A stretch of 51,733 nt of DNA from Bradyrhizobium sp. (GTDB lineage Bacteria > Pseudomonadota > Alphaproteobacteria > Rhizobiales > Xanthobacteraceae): NCBI RefSeq assembly GCF_004799445.1, contig NZ_SSNA01000104.1:1-51733 (forward strand), written 5' to 3'. Made by a program: the position numbers and the translations under genes. The notes below the pieces were generated by a model, which worked only from the letters and a program-made list of their open reading frames with translations, was not told where the DNA came from and ran no database searches. Shown here piece after piece: positions 1-8,831 of the stretch; the first letter of the stretch is position 1; every line of letters begins with the position of its first letter.

Positions 1-8
1 GCCAAGTG

Positions 9-1682
9 ATGTCCGCCTTGCCATTCATGTCCGACAAAGACCACGCCGCGGGCCGCGACGTCTACGATGTCGTCGTGGTCGGCGCCGGCTTTGCCGGCAT
101 GTATATGCTGCACCGGCTGCGCGGGCTGGGATTGTCGGTCCGGGTCTATGAACAGGGTGGCGATGTCGGGGGCACCTGGTACTGGAACCGGTATCCCGGT
201 GCACGCTGCGACGTCGAAAGCATGCAATATTCTTATTCGTTCTCCGACGAACTGCAGCAGGAATGGAACTGGAGCGAGCGCTACGCGCCGCAGCCCGAGA
301 TTCTGCGATACGCCAACCACGTCGCCGACCGCTTCAAGCTGCGGAGCGATATCGCGCTCAACACCCGCGTCGATCGCGCTGAATTCGATGAGAACGCCAG
401 CACATGGCAGGTGACGACATCCGACGGTGCGACCGTGACCGCGAAATTCGTCGTGCTCGCCACCGGGTGTCTGTCGAATGCGCGCATGCCGGATATCAGG
501 GGCTTGTCGGATTTCAAGGGCAAGGTCTATCACACCGGCCACTGGCCGCATGAACCGATCGATTTTACCGGGCAGCGCGTCGGCGTGATCGGCACGGGCT
601 CTTCGGCGATCCAGTCGGTGCCGGTGATCGCCGAACAGGCGCGCCATCTCACGGTGTTCCAGCGCACCGCGAATTTTTCGATTCCAGCCCGCAACGCGGA
701 ATTGACGGCGGAAGAGCGCGACGCGTTTCGAGAAAATTATCCGGAAATCCGGCGCTTTGCGCGCGAGGAGGCGCGCAACGGCATCTATGCCGAACCGCCC
801 GACCGCGGTGCGCTCGACGATGGCGACAACGCGCGCCGCGCCCAATTCGAGCAGCGCTGGATGAAAGGCGGCCTGACCTTCATGCTGGCCTACAACAACC
901 TCCTGCTCGACAAAGCCGCCAACGATACCGCCGCCGGTTTTGTCAGGGAGAAGATCGCCGAGATTGTGCGCGATCCCGAGACGGCGAAGAAGCTCAAGCC
1001 GGATAATCACCCGATCGGCTCCAAACGGATTTGCGTCGATACCGACTACTACGCCACCTTCAACCGTCCGAACGTGACGCTGGTCGACATCAGATCCGAT
1101 CCAATCGAGACAATTCTGCCGAATGCCGTGCGCGCCGGGGGCAGGGATTACGAGGTCGATGCCCTGGTGCTGGCGACCGGTTTTGATGCGATGACCGGCT
1201 CGGTGGCCAAGATCGAACTGCGTGGCCGCTACGGCCAGACGCTGAACCAGAAATGGGCCGAAGGCCCCAAGACCTATCTCGGTCTGATGAGCGCGGGTTT
1301 CCCCAATCTCTTCATCATCACCGGACCCGGCAGCCCGTCGGTGCTCTCCAACATGATCGTCTCGATCGAGCAGCATGTCGACTGGATCACTGAGGCCATC
1401 GCCTTCATGCGCGCCCGCGGCCTCGAGGTCGTGGAAGCCACCGGGGAGGCCGAGGACAAATGGGTCGCGCACGTCAATGAAGTGGCGCAGCTGACGCTCT
1501 ATCCGCAGGCCAATTCCTGGTACATGGGCGCCAACATCCCGGGCAAGCCGCGCATCTTAATGCCCTATATCGGCGGCGTCGGCGTCTATCGCCGGATCTG
1601 CAACGAGGTCGCGGCGAAGGGCTATGAGGGGTTTGTGATGAGAGCGGCGGAACGGGCGCAGAAGATGGCAGCGTCATCCTGA
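9..1682 (+). CDS. Flavin-containing (Baeyer-Villiger type) monooxygenase
   Basis: FAD- and NADPH-dependent class B monooxygenase, probably converting a ketone to an ester or lactone in the cytoplasm. An N-terminal FAD Rossmann motif GAGFAG sits at about residues 25-30. The type I BVMO fingerprint FxGxxxHTxxWP is present as FKGKVYHTGHWP near residue 169, followed by a second dinucleotide motif GTGSSA near 195. The 557-residue length fits the cyclohexanone monooxygenase-like group. The ATG at 9 is preceded in frame by a GTG at 6 and the window edge, so the true start could lie slightly upstream. The substrate cannot be read from sequence. The last 100 bases of this gene recur twice downstream as decayed fragments (3078-3138 and 3978-4098), so more than one copy may once have stood here. 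Confidence 0.85.
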   Translation: MSALPFMSDKDHAAGRDVYDVVVVGAGFAGMYMLHRLRGLGLSVRVYEQGGDVGGTWYWNRYPGARCDVESMQYSYSFSDELQQEWNWSERYAPQPEILRYANHVADRFKLRSDIALNTRVDRAEFDENASTWQVTTSDGATVTAKFVVLATGCLSNARMPDIRGLSDFKGKVYHTGHWPHEPIDFTGQRVGVIGTGSSAIQSVPVIAEQARHLTVFQRTANFSIPARNAELTAEERDAFRENYPEIRRFAREEARNGIYAEPPDRGALDDGDNARRAQFEQRWMKGGLTFMLAYNNLLLDKAANDTAAGFVREKIAEIVRDPETAKKLKPDNHPIGSKRICVDTDYYATFNRPNVTLVDIRSDPIETILPNAVRAGGRDYEVDALVLATGFDAMTGSVAKIELRGRYGQTLNQKWAEGPKTYLGLMSAGFPNLFIITGPGSPSVLSNMIVSIEQHVDWITEAIAFMRARGLEVVEATGEAEDKWVAHVNEVAQLTLYPQANSWYMGANIPGKPRILMPYIGGVGVYRRICNEVAAKGYEGFVMRAAERAQKMAASS

Positions 1683-1784
1683 GTATTTTTTCACGGCGAA
1701 GAACGTAATGAAGTATCGAGAGCCCGTATAACCGGTTGAATCGGGGTAACAGCGGCGAAAGGATCTCAATCGAGGGTTTCGGCC

Positions 1785-3038
1785 ATGCAGCAGGGATCAG
1801 CTCAGCGTATCGAGCGAGTGCGGTGGATTGCCTCGGTTTGCCGGTACCTTGTGGCGCAAGCGGGCCGCATCGGCGCCGCACGGGCAGACAGTTCCGAACT
1901 GGCGCTGCAAAAACGCCTTATCGTTTCGCTTTCGCTCGGACTCCTGCCTTTGACTGTCCTGTGGAGCGTCATCTACTTCGCCGCTGGCGCGCCACTCTCC
2001 GCCGCCATTCCGGGGCTGTATACGATCATCGCCCGGATCAATACGGCGGTCTTTGCGTGGACCCGCAATCTCGTTGTTTACCGCTTCGTCCAGCTTCTGA
2101 TTTTTCTGATCCTTCCATGGCTACTGATGATGAGCCTGGGCGGATTCGGGAACTCGAGCGTGGTGATCATATGGGCGGCCTTGTGCCCGCTCGCGGCGCT
2201 TCTTCTCGAAGACCTGCGCCGAACGGTGTTCTGGATCCTTGGCTTCGTCTCGCTTTTGATCGTGAGCGCGATCCTGCAGCCTTATCTGGTCCCCGTCGGC
2301 CTGCCCGAAACCTTCGTGACCTGGTTTTTCGTGCTCAATGTCGGATCGGTGATCGTCGTTGCGTTCGCACTGCTCTACTACTTCGTCGGTCAACGGAACT
2401 TCTTTCAGGAACGTTCCGAGATGCTGTTGCTCAATATTCTGCCAAGGGAAATCTCGGAGGCGCTCAAGGCCAAGCAGCAACCGATTGCGGCTCATTATGA
2501 AGCTGCAAGCATCCTGTTCGCCGATGTCGTCGAATTCACGCCGATGGCGGCGACGATGACGCCGCTGCGCGTGGTCGATCTTCTCAATGAGGTTTTTCAG
2601 TGCTTCGACGATCTGGTCGAGAAATACGATCTTGAGAAGATCAAGACAATCGGCGATTGCTACATGGTTGCTGCCGGGGTACCGCGGCGGTGCCCCGATC
2701 ACGCCAGGGCGATCGTGGATTTGGCCCTCGACATGCGGGCCGCGGTAACCGAACGCAAGTTCGGCGATCGGCAGCTCGCGTTTCGCATTGGCATCAATTC
2801 CGGTCCGGTCGTGGCGGGCGTCATCGGCCGCAAGAAGTTCATCTATGACCTCTGGGGTGATGCCGTGAACATCGCAAGCCGCATGGAATCTCAGGGACAA
2901 AGCCGATCCATCCAGATCACCAGCAATACCTATCAATTGATCAAGGATGAATTCGTTTGCGAGTCCAAAGGGACCATCAAGGTAAAAGGGGGCGATCAAC
3001 TGGAAGTCTGGCACGTGCTGGGAAAGAAGGCCGCCTGA
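1785..3038 (+). CDS. Membrane-bound class III adenylate cyclase
   Basis: Makes cAMP from ATP. Residues about 35-205 hold several hydrophobic segments that look like a multi-pass membrane domain. A short linker (LLLNILPREISEALK, about 222-236) leads into a C-terminal class III cyclase domain. The metal-binding aspartates are in ILFADVVEFT and in IGDCYM; the adenine-selecting Lys and Asp are in KIKTIGD and LWGDAVNIASRME, and the Asn/Arg transition-state residues follow in the same stretch. All catalytic residues appear intact, so it should be active and ATP-specific. The ATG at 1785 is used because it begins just before the basic segment preceding the first membrane helix. Which signal the membrane domain senses is unknown. 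The gene stands alone between the monooxygenase and the flavin reductase. Confidence 0.88.
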   Translation: MQQGSAQRIERVRWIASVCRYLVAQAGRIGAARADSSELALQKRLIVSLSLGLLPLTVLWSVIYFAAGAPLSAAIPGLYTIIARINTAVFAWTRNLVVYRFVQLLIFLILPWLLMMSLGGFGNSSVVIIWAALCPLAALLLEDLRRTVFWILGFVSLLIVSAILQPYLVPVGLPETFVTWFFVLNVGSVIVVAFALLYYFVGQRNFFQERSEMLLLNILPREISEALKAKQQPIAAHYEAASILFADVVEFTPMAATMTPLRVVDLLNEVFQCFDDLVEKYDLEKIKTIGDCYMVAAGVPRRCPDHARAIVDLALDMRAAVTERKFGDRQLAFRIGINSGPVVAGVIGRKKFIYDLWGDAVNIASRMESQGQSRSIQITSNTYQLIKDEFVCESKGTIKVKGGDQLEVWHVLGKKAA

Positions 3039-3077
3039 GCGTCCCAACGCAAGTCGCAGCGAGCGGGCTACTTGCTA

Positions 3078-3138
3078 CTGCAACGAGCCACGGCAAAGGG
3101 ATATGAGGGGTTTGTGATGGGCGCGGCCGAGCGGACGC
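3078..3138 (+). pseudogene. Decayed fragment of a monooxygenase 3' end (copy A)
   Basis: This short stretch reads like the 3' end of the monooxygenase gene at 9-1682. It shares the core TATGAGGGGTTTGTGATG and the flanking CTGCAACGAG and GCGGC..GAGCGG..CGCGC pattern. It has no start of its own and no surrounding reading frame. Best read as a remnant of a second monooxygenase copy lost by deletion, or of a tail duplication. Confidence 0.6.
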
Positions 3139-3191
3139 GCGCCGCGCTCCGTCGCTGCGCGTCTCGCAATGACGCGTTTGGCTAAACCGCC

Positions 3192-3815
3192 CTACGCTTT
3201 AGCTGCCTCGCGCCCCTGCGCCGCCGGGAATTCGATCCTGTCGTCGGTACGGCAGTAACGGTCCGCGAACATGCGGCCAACCGGATGGTAGCGGTCCATA
3301 TGCACGCGCATGGCGGCATCGTCCCACAAATCGTCGCGGATGTGGAAATGGATGCCTTCACCGATGATGAGTTGCCGGTCACTATTCACGTCGATCGTTT
3401 TCCAGGTCTTGCATTCCATCGCCCACGGCGCGTCGGCAAGCCGCGGCACTGCCAGCTTCGACGAGGGTGCCAGCTTGAGCCCGAGGTAGCCGGGCTCGCC
3501 AATATCGGGCGGAAAGTCGCCACTGGAGTCGTGCATGGCGCGCGCCAACGGCTCATCGGCGAGGTTGACCACGAACTCTGCGCTACGCCGGATATTGACG
3601 AGCGTATCCTTGACACGGCCATCGGGCCGCAGGTTGACGGCGAACATGCAGAGCGGCGGATCTTCGCAGAATACATTGAAGAAGCTGAAGGGCGCGGCGT
3701 TGACAACCCCGGTTGGTCCAACCGTCGTCACCCAGGCGATTGGCCGCGGCAAGACAAATGACGTCAGCACCTTGTAACGCTCGCGCTGCGTGAGGTCGTT
3801 GGCGGCATATTCCAT
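3192..3815 (-). CDS. Flavin reductase family protein (FMN-binding split barrel)
   Basis: A 207-residue protein of the flavin reductase-like, FMN-binding split-barrel family. Members either supply reduced FMN to a two-component oxygenase or act as oxidoreductases. The N-terminal barrel is typical: RPIAWVTTVGPTGVVNAAPFSFFNVF, then DPPLCMFAVN, with VNIRRSAEFVVNLADEPLA following. The ATG at 3815 has an AGGGAA element about eight bases upstream. It lies between two degenerate copies of the neighbouring monooxygenase tail, on the opposite strand. A type I BVMO normally carries its own FAD and needs no reductase, so the proximity does not prove a shared function. Confidence 0.82.
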   Translation of the reverse strand: MEYAANDLTQRERYKVLTSFVLPRPIAWVTTVGPTGVVNAAPFSFFNVFCEDPPLCMFAVNLRPDGRVKDTLVNIRRSAEFVVNLADEPLARAMHDSSGDFPPDIGEPGYLGLKLAPSSKLAVPRLADAPWAMECKTWKTIDVNSDRQLIIGEGIHFHIRDDLWDDAAMRVHMDRYHPVGRMFADRYCRTDDRIEFPAAQGREAAKA

Positions 3816-3977
3816 GGTGCATTCCCTGTGTTGACCGGGGTTTCGAAACCTAACCCGGTGGTCGCCGACGATAAAGAGACGGGTGATGACGGAGCCTTGC
3901 CCTCGGGTCGCGCCATGCGCGGACCCGTTAGGTTAGCCGGCCCCTCGGGCCGGGCAAGCCCGCGCATATTCATGTTC

Positions 3978-4098
3978 ATGCCCTAGCGGTGGCTTCAGTG
4001 TCTATCGCCGGATCAGCAGCGACGTCGCGGCAAAGGAATATGAGGGGTTTATGATGAGCGCGGCGGAGTAGACGCACAAGATGGTGGCGTCATCCTAA
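3978..4098 (+). pseudogene. Decayed fragment of a monooxygenase 3' end (copy B)
   Basis: About 120 bases aligning with 1560-1682, the end of the monooxygenase gene. Shared blocks include TGCCCTA, GTCTATCGCCGGATC, TATGAGGGGTTT and the terminal GCGTCATCCT. The read-through frame would give ...VYRRISSDVAAKEYEGF..., but an in-frame TAG interrupts it (GGAGTAG) and the terminal stop is changed. It is therefore a non-functional remnant. The rest of 3816-4122 holds no convincing gene; it contains a GC-rich stretch and a distant AACCTAAC/GTTAGGTT inverted pair. Confidence 0.7.
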
Positions 4099-4122
4099 CA
4101 GTTGTGCGGCCGCTTCAATAAC

Positions 4123-5352
4123 TTAATCATGATCCTCGTCATCGGAGATCGGCAATCGAGCCACTAGCCAGTTTATTATTGCCTCTCTGGTGACAGCAAA
4201 GCTAATCCTCCTAAGATGCGAGTTGGCAATGTAATCGCTGCTCATAAGAGCCCGTGGAAATTCCGACAGATCATACTCGCCTAGAGGAAATTCTCCGGCA
4301 TGAAAGTGCCCGGAACGGGCGGTCCCGTAAAGAAATTTCAAAATAGGATCGAGGTTTCCTACGGAGCTCACATTTTTTCGCATGAACTCGCTGAAATGAT
4401 CTGTCGACGGATCGCTCTTACTTAGAGCTTCAACTGCTGCCACGCGGTACGCAAGGCTCACTGACGGAAATTGGCCGGCTAAAACGCTCGCAATTTGATA
4501 GAGCCGTGATGCCCGATCGAAGGATTCCGAAATTGCTGGCGACGCTGCATCGATTACTCGAAGAACTCGTCGGGCTTCTTTCGGAAGACTCAAAAAACCT
4601 AACGTAGAGTATCGCTCTGTAAGTGTGCCAGCCCACTGCCCAGGCTTGCAGCTTTCACCCTTTCTTGGCAGCACCGTTGGCCATACGCCGTACCCATTGA
4701 AAACCAAACCACCCCTGATGGACTTTGCGTCGCCTGGGCGATGCACCCACCGCTGTTCCATGGGCGGTCTGTATAGCCCTTTGTCTAAAAGCAACGAGAG
4801 TCTCGCTGCTAGCCGCGCACTTGACTGATTGGCGAGAGCCCAAGCGTCAGTCTGGTCAATAGCGGAAACCATCTGATCTATGCAGACAACGCGCTCCGCA
4901 TTCAATAACATCGGCTGATCGTCCTCTGGCCAAACCGGCGCGAAGCGCGTCTGACCAAACCAATATTCGCCGTCCAGCTGAGGCCCGACGTAGTTGAAGA
5001 CATTGCGATAAAAAAACTGATTGCGTTTAAGTTCGAGCGCCGATGTTAGCGCCCCTATCACTAACTTATGGACGGCATCTTCCCACTTTACATCGCCACT
5101 CTCGATCAATACTTCCTGAATTTCGATGTAAAGCAGTTCGCCATCCGCAGATTTCCTATATGCCCATGAAAGTTCTATTTGATCTTCATCGATGCTGAAT
5201 GGACCCGTCACGACACTTTCGAAGGTGCCATCTTCACTGAAGCCGGCGGCCCCACGAGATGTCGACATTCTTGGACTTAGACGAGAGTTCAAATAATCTA
5301 GAAAACGCTGCTGTTCCAGCCCGCGCTTTATATTCAAGTCAATGTGTACCAT
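4123..5352 (-). CDS. Hypothetical protein with possible C-terminal HEPN (Apea-like) domain
   Basis: A 409-residue protein I cannot assign to a named family. The last ~130 residues are largely alpha-helical. They carry RSGHFHAGEF, which resembles the R-x(n)-H-G/A motif of Apea-like HEPN domains found in RNases and defence or abortive-infection proteins. The N-terminal two thirds is a mixed alpha/beta region rich in Trp and Tyr (for example EYWFGQTRFAPVWPEDD). No signal peptide or membrane segment is visible. The base composition is clearly more AT-rich than the neighbours, with many A/T-ending codons, suggesting recent transfer. The ATG at 5352 has only a weak ribosome binding site. It sits between a decayed gene fragment and a dispersed repeat, a typical setting for an accessory gene. 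The function is not known. Confidence 0.65.
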   Translation of the reverse strand: MVHIDLNIKRGLEQQRFLDYLNSRLSPRMSTSRGAAGFSEDGTFESVVTGPFSIDEDQIELSWAYRKSADGELLYIEIQEVLIESGDVKWEDAVHKLVIGALTSALELKRNQFFYRNVFNYVGPQLDGEYWFGQTRFAPVWPEDDQPMLLNAERVVCIDQMVSAIDQTDAWALANQSSARLAARLSLLLDKGLYRPPMEQRWVHRPGDAKSIRGGLVFNGYGVWPTVLPRKGESCKPGQWAGTLTERYSTLGFLSLPKEARRVLRVIDAASPAISESFDRASRLYQIASVLAGQFPSVSLAYRVAAVEALSKSDPSTDHFSEFMRKNVSSVGNLDPILKFLYGTARSGHFHAGEFPLGEYDLSEFPRALMSSDYIANSHLRRISFAVTREAIINWLVARLPISDDEDHD

Positions 5353-5507
5353 GATAGGATCAATCCGATGGTTGACCTAGGTATATCAACGGAACGAAAG
5401 GGTACATACTCGCATCCCCATGAAGCAAGACGCAGAATATGTCGGCGCTGGTGACGCTATTGCCGGAAGCCTATTCAGCCGTTCACCGTCGATAAAGAGG
5501 CGGGGGC

Positions 5508-5940
5508 TGATTTGCCCGACAGGCTGGTCGGTCGTTTGCCTGTCTAGCCCCCTTTTCCAAAAATATTTCCTTCCGTCGTCCACGCAAATCAAAAATATAT
5601 TCATCGCCGTCCCGTACCAACAAAGGGGCGTTTCGCGATCGTCACGAAGGTGGGGCGGGATGCGGTGGACGCGAGTTGCGCTTTCGACGATGGCGCGAAC
5701 TTGCGGACGCGAAGTCGTGTGGTCCTGACGCCCCGACGCTGGGGTCAAGTTGGCGGAAATATCCGCTGACGACGGTGGCAAGAAAGCCCGGTCACCGGGG
5801 AGAGCGCGAAGGAAACCGCTAAAACCATAGCGTGCGGGAATGCCGGGTGATTCCGGTGGACTCGTGGTGACTAACGCGCGTGCTTTCTACTCGGCACGCG
5901 CGGCTGCGGGTGCACTGGACACCCGGCATTCCCCACGCCC
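5508..5940. repeat. Long dispersed repeat, copy 1
   Basis: This non-coding stretch matches 51327-51733 over about 400 bases in the same orientation. Long shared blocks include GTCACGGAC/GAAGG..GGGGCGGGATGCGGTGG, GAAGTCGTGTGGTCCTGA, CCCCGACGCTGG and GGTGGCAAGAAAGCCCGGTC. Small frames inside it on both strands look accidental, because the similarity is at DNA level and includes indels. I recall sequences of this kind between genes in Bradyrhizobium, Rhodopseudomonas and Nitrobacter. The rest of the 784-base gene-free interval 5353-6136 shows nothing else I can support, apart from the leader of the next gene (GACGAGG ahead of 6137). Confidence 0.85.
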
Positions 5941-6136
5941 TTTGTCTTGGGGCGGATGTTTGAGGCCACAACTCGGGCGTATAACGCCGCGGGAATGCGA
6001 CGGCGTGTCTGAAAGAGCCTATTCGATAACTTCGATCGGTGGGCTCTCCACCATCGCCGAGACACCTTTCCCCAATATGATAGCATGACGATCTCAGGAT
6101 AAGCGGCGCGCCCGCCCACAACAGACGAGGAAACAC

Positions 6137-6928
6137 ATGCAATTCAAGCACGTCACGCTGGATTTCGATGGACCGGTCGCCATCCTCAAGCTCGACCATC
6201 AGGAGGTGATGAACGCGGTCTCGCTCGACATGCTGGGCAGCCTTTGCGACGCGCTTGATGCGATCGACGACAAGAAGACCGAAGTGCGTTGTCTGGTCAT
6301 CACCGGCGCGGGACGCGCATTCTGTACCGGCGCCAACCTGCAGGGGCGTAACACCCAGAAGCCGGGCAAGAGCAACGCCGGTGCGGCGCTGGAAACCGCG
6401 TTCCATCCGTTCCTGCGGCGCCTGCGTAACCTGCATTGCCCGATCGTCACCTCCGTGAACGGGCCCGCCGCCGGCGCCGGCATGAGCTTTGCCCTGATGG
6501 GCGATATGATCCTGTGCGCACGCACGGCGTATTTTCTGCAAGCCTTTCGCCGCATTGGCCTCGTGCCGGACTGCGGATCGACCTGGCTGTTGCCGCGGCT
6601 GATCGGAAAGGCGCGCTCGGTCGAGCTGTCGCTGATGGGCGAACGGCTTTCGGCCGAGAAGGCACTGGAATGGGGTCTCGTCAACCGGGTCCATGACGAT
6701 GCGGCTCTGTGGGAGGAGACCATGAAGCTCGCCCGTGACCTTGCCAACGGTCCGACCGTGGCGCTGTCGCTGATCCGCCAGCTCTATTGGGAGAGCCCGG
6801 ACAATTCGTTCGAAGACCAGCTCAACCTTGAATTTGAGTCACAGCGCCAGGCGGGTGCGACGGAAGACTTCAAGGAAGGCGTCACCGCCTTCCTTGAGAA
6901 GCGTCCGGCCAAGTTCGGGGGTAAATGA
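6137..6928 (+). CDS. Enoyl-CoA hydratase/isomerase (crotonase family)
   Basis: A 263-residue crotonase-fold enzyme acting on enoyl-CoA thioesters in beta-oxidation-type pathways. The first oxyanion-hole segment is GAGRAFCTGANLQG (about residues 55-68) and the second is GPAAGAGMSFALMGDM (about 111-126). The acid-base position falls in GLVPDCGSTWLL, where Asp replaces the Glu of classical hydratases, as in PaaG-like members. It could therefore be an isomerase or a specialised hydratase. The ATG at 6137 follows GACGAGG at good spacing. It converges on the acyl-CoA ligase gene, and a palindromic repeat between them may end both transcripts. Confidence 0.9.
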   Translation: MQFKHVTLDFDGPVAILKLDHQEVMNAVSLDMLGSLCDALDAIDDKKTEVRCLVITGAGRAFCTGANLQGRNTQKPGKSNAGAALETAFHPFLRRLRNLHCPIVTSVNGPAAGAGMSFALMGDMILCARTAYFLQAFRRIGLVPDCGSTWLLPRLIGKARSVELSLMGERLSAEKALEWGLVNRVHDDAALWEETMKLARDLANGPTVALSLIRQLYWESPDNSFEDQLNLEFESQRQAGATEDFKEGVTAFLEKRPAKFGGK

Positions 6929-6936
6929 GGGTTCGT

Positions 6937-7015
6937 CGTCATTGCGAGGAGCGTCAGCGACGAAGCAATCCAGCTCTTGTCATCAATGGATTGCTTCGCT
7001 CCGCTCGCAATGACG
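6937..7015. repeat. GCAATGACG palindromic repeat, copy 1
   Basis: An imperfect palindrome that begins CGTCATTGCGAGGAGCG, contains GAAGCAATCCAG and its mirror GGATTGCTTC, and ends GCTCGCAATGACG. It lies between two convergent genes (stops at 6928 and 7048) and could fold as a bidirectional terminator. Related copies lie at 41577-41645 and 44179-44258, and a half element (CTCGCAATGACG) lies near 3164. Confidence 0.85.
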
Positions 7016-7047
7016 GTGGTAGAACCTGCGCTCGTGTGGCTACCCCC

Positions 7048-8625
7048 TCAATTTACCTGCCGGTCCTTGCCTTCCCAATAGGGATCGCGCAGATGACGGC
7101 GCAGAATCTTGCCGGAGGCATTGCGCGGCAGCGCCGGGATGAAATCGACCGTCTTCGGCGTCTTGAAGCCGGCGATGCGCTCGCGGGTGAAATTGATGAT
7201 GTCGGTGGCCGTCAGCTCCTTGCCCGGCTTCGTCACCACGATCGCCTTGACCGCTTCGCCCCAGGTGTCGTCGGGCACGCCGACCACGGCGGCTTCGGCC
7301 ACATCGGGGTGGTCGCAGATCGCGCTTTCGACCTCCGCGGGGTAGATGTTTTCGCCGCCGGAGATGATCATGTCCTTGATGCGGTCGTGGATGTAGAGAA
7401 AGCCGTCCTTGTCCATGTAGCCGGCATCGCCGGTGCGCAGCCAGCCATCGCGGCCGAGCGTCCTCGCCGTGGCCTCCGGCAAATTCCAGTAACCCACCAT
7501 GTTGGAGCCGGAACGGGTGGCGATTTCGCCGACTTCGCCCGGCGGCAATTTCCTGCCGTTGGCATCGAGGATCGCCAGTTCAACGCCGGGCAGCGCCTTG
7601 CCGGCCGAGCGCATCCGCTCCAGTCCCTCGACATGGTCTTCGGGCGCGAGCGCCACGATGCTGCCGGTGGTCTCGGTCATGCCATAAACCTGCACGAAGC
7701 CGCAGCCGAACACCTCGATGCATTCCTTCAGGAGGGCCGCAGGAATCGGGGAAGCGCCATAGAGCATGTATTTCAGCCGCGAAAAATCCACGCTCCGCGC
7801 CCGCGGTTGCCGCACCACGAACTGCATCGCGGCCGGGACCATGAACAGTTTGGTGATTCCGGATTGTTCGATGAAATCCAGCACTTTTGTGGGATCGAAC
7901 TCCCTGGCGATCACGCCGCTGGCGCCGTGATAGAGGCCGAGCAGCCCCCAGCCGGAGCCGCCGATGTGGAAGACCGGCATCGCCACCAGCGAGACGTCGT
8001 CCTCCGTCCAGCTGTTCCAGTCGGGCTTTTCGCCCTCGCCGGTTTCCAGCAGATTGAGAAGATTGGCGTGGGACAGCATCGCGCCTTTGGGTTTTCCGGT
8101 CGTGCCGGAAGTATAAAGCTGGATCGCGACGTCCTGCCGGGTGATCGCGACCTTGGGGTCATCGGCGCTCTGCGCGTCGCGCCAGGCGGTGTAGTCCTGC
8201 CATTCCGGTGCGCCGCCTTCGGTCGTGATGACGGTGCGCAGGTCAGGCAATTGCGACTTTATCGCGCGCGCCTGCGCCACCAATTCCGGTCCGACGAACA
8301 GCACAGGGGCCTTGCAATCCGCAACGATGAAGGCGATCTCGGGCGCCGCAAGCCGCCAGTTCACCGGCGCCATCACCACATTGGCCTTCATCGCGCCGAT
8401 CAGGAGTTCGAAGAAGATGTCGCTGTTCTTTCCGAGATAGGCGATGCGGTCATGCGGTTTGACGCCGAGCGCTTTCAGCCCGTTGGCGACCCGGTTGGTC
8501 AGGATATCGAATTCGGCGAAGCTGGTCTTTCGTCCCTCGAATTCAAAGACGATGACGTCGCCGCGGGTCTTCGCCCGCGCGCGAACCATGTCGACAACGT
8601 TTGCCGGCCCCTCTGCAGCGGACAT
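7048..8625 (-). CDS. Acyl-CoA ligase (AMP-forming, FadD-like)
   Basis: Activates a carboxylic acid to its CoA thioester through an acyl-adenylate. The ANL superfamily motifs appear in order: the P-loop YTSGTTGKPKGAMLSH, then YGASPIPA, YGMTETTGS, the hinge GWLRTGDAGYMDKDGFLYI, DRIKDMIISGGENIYPAEVE, and the C-terminal catalytic lysine in NASGKILRR. The ATG at 8625 is chosen because GGGGGAAAC precedes it directly; an in-frame start further upstream would add 21 residues unlike the family. That gives 525 residues, normal for medium/long-chain or aryl acid ligases. The substrate is not evident. It lies downstream of an SDR on the same strand and may be co-transcribed despite the repeat between them. 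Confidence 0.9.
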   Translation of the reverse strand: MSAAEGPANVVDMVRARAKTRGDVIVFEFEGRKTSFAEFDILTNRVANGLKALGVKPHDRIAYLGKNSDIFFELLIGAMKANVVMAPVNWRLAAPEIAFIVADCKAPVLFVGPELVAQARAIKSQLPDLRTVITTEGGAPEWQDYTAWRDAQSADDPKVAITRQDVAIQLYTSGTTGKPKGAMLSHANLLNLLETGEGEKPDWNSWTEDDVSLVAMPVFHIGGSGWGLLGLYHGASGVIAREFDPTKVLDFIEQSGITKLFMVPAAMQFVVRQPRARSVDFSRLKYMLYGASPIPAALLKECIEVFGCGFVQVYGMTETTGSIVALAPEDHVEGLERMRSAGKALPGVELAILDANGRKLPPGEVGEIATRSGSNMVGYWNLPEATARTLGRDGWLRTGDAGYMDKDGFLYIHDRIKDMIISGGENIYPAEVESAICDHPDVAEAAVVGVPDDTWGEAVKAIVVTKPGKELTATDIINFTRERIAGFKTPKTVDFIPALPRNASGKILRRHLRDPYWEGKDRQVN

Positions 8626-8708
8626 GTTTCCCCCATGGTGATTGTTCGTGTTTGGCGCAATTCTGACGTCGTTGCGCGACAAAGACAAGGGAAGGGGAGG
8701 CTGACAGC

Positions 8709-8827
8709 GTCGTCCCTGCGAACGCAGGGACCCATACGCTGCGGCCTATCGGCCAAAGCGATGGAGTTCGTTGCCTTCGCGGCAATTCGCGCCGGTGGTT
8801 ATGGGTCCCTGCGTTCGCAGGGACGAC
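8709..8827. repeat. Perfect 27-bp inverted repeat (CCTGCGAACGCAGG family)
   Basis: Arms at 8709-8735 and 8801-8827 are exact reverse complements, 65 bases apart. Each arm is itself nearly palindromic around CCTGCGAACGCAGG. The element fills the gap between the SDR stop (8832) and the acyl-CoA ligase start (8625). A single related arm occurs at 14915-14940. It could form a long cruciform or mRNA hairpin. Confidence 0.9.
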
Positions 8828-8831
8828 GATC

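Noticed and set aside
3846..3935. AACCTAAC / GTTAGGTT inverted pair upstream of the flavin reductase gene
   Set aside because: Only eight bases per arm, about 80 bases apart; too weak to call an operator.
5819..6694. Open frames within and beside the long dispersed repeat
   Set aside because: The matching second copy at the window end does not keep these frames, and similarity is at DNA level with indels.
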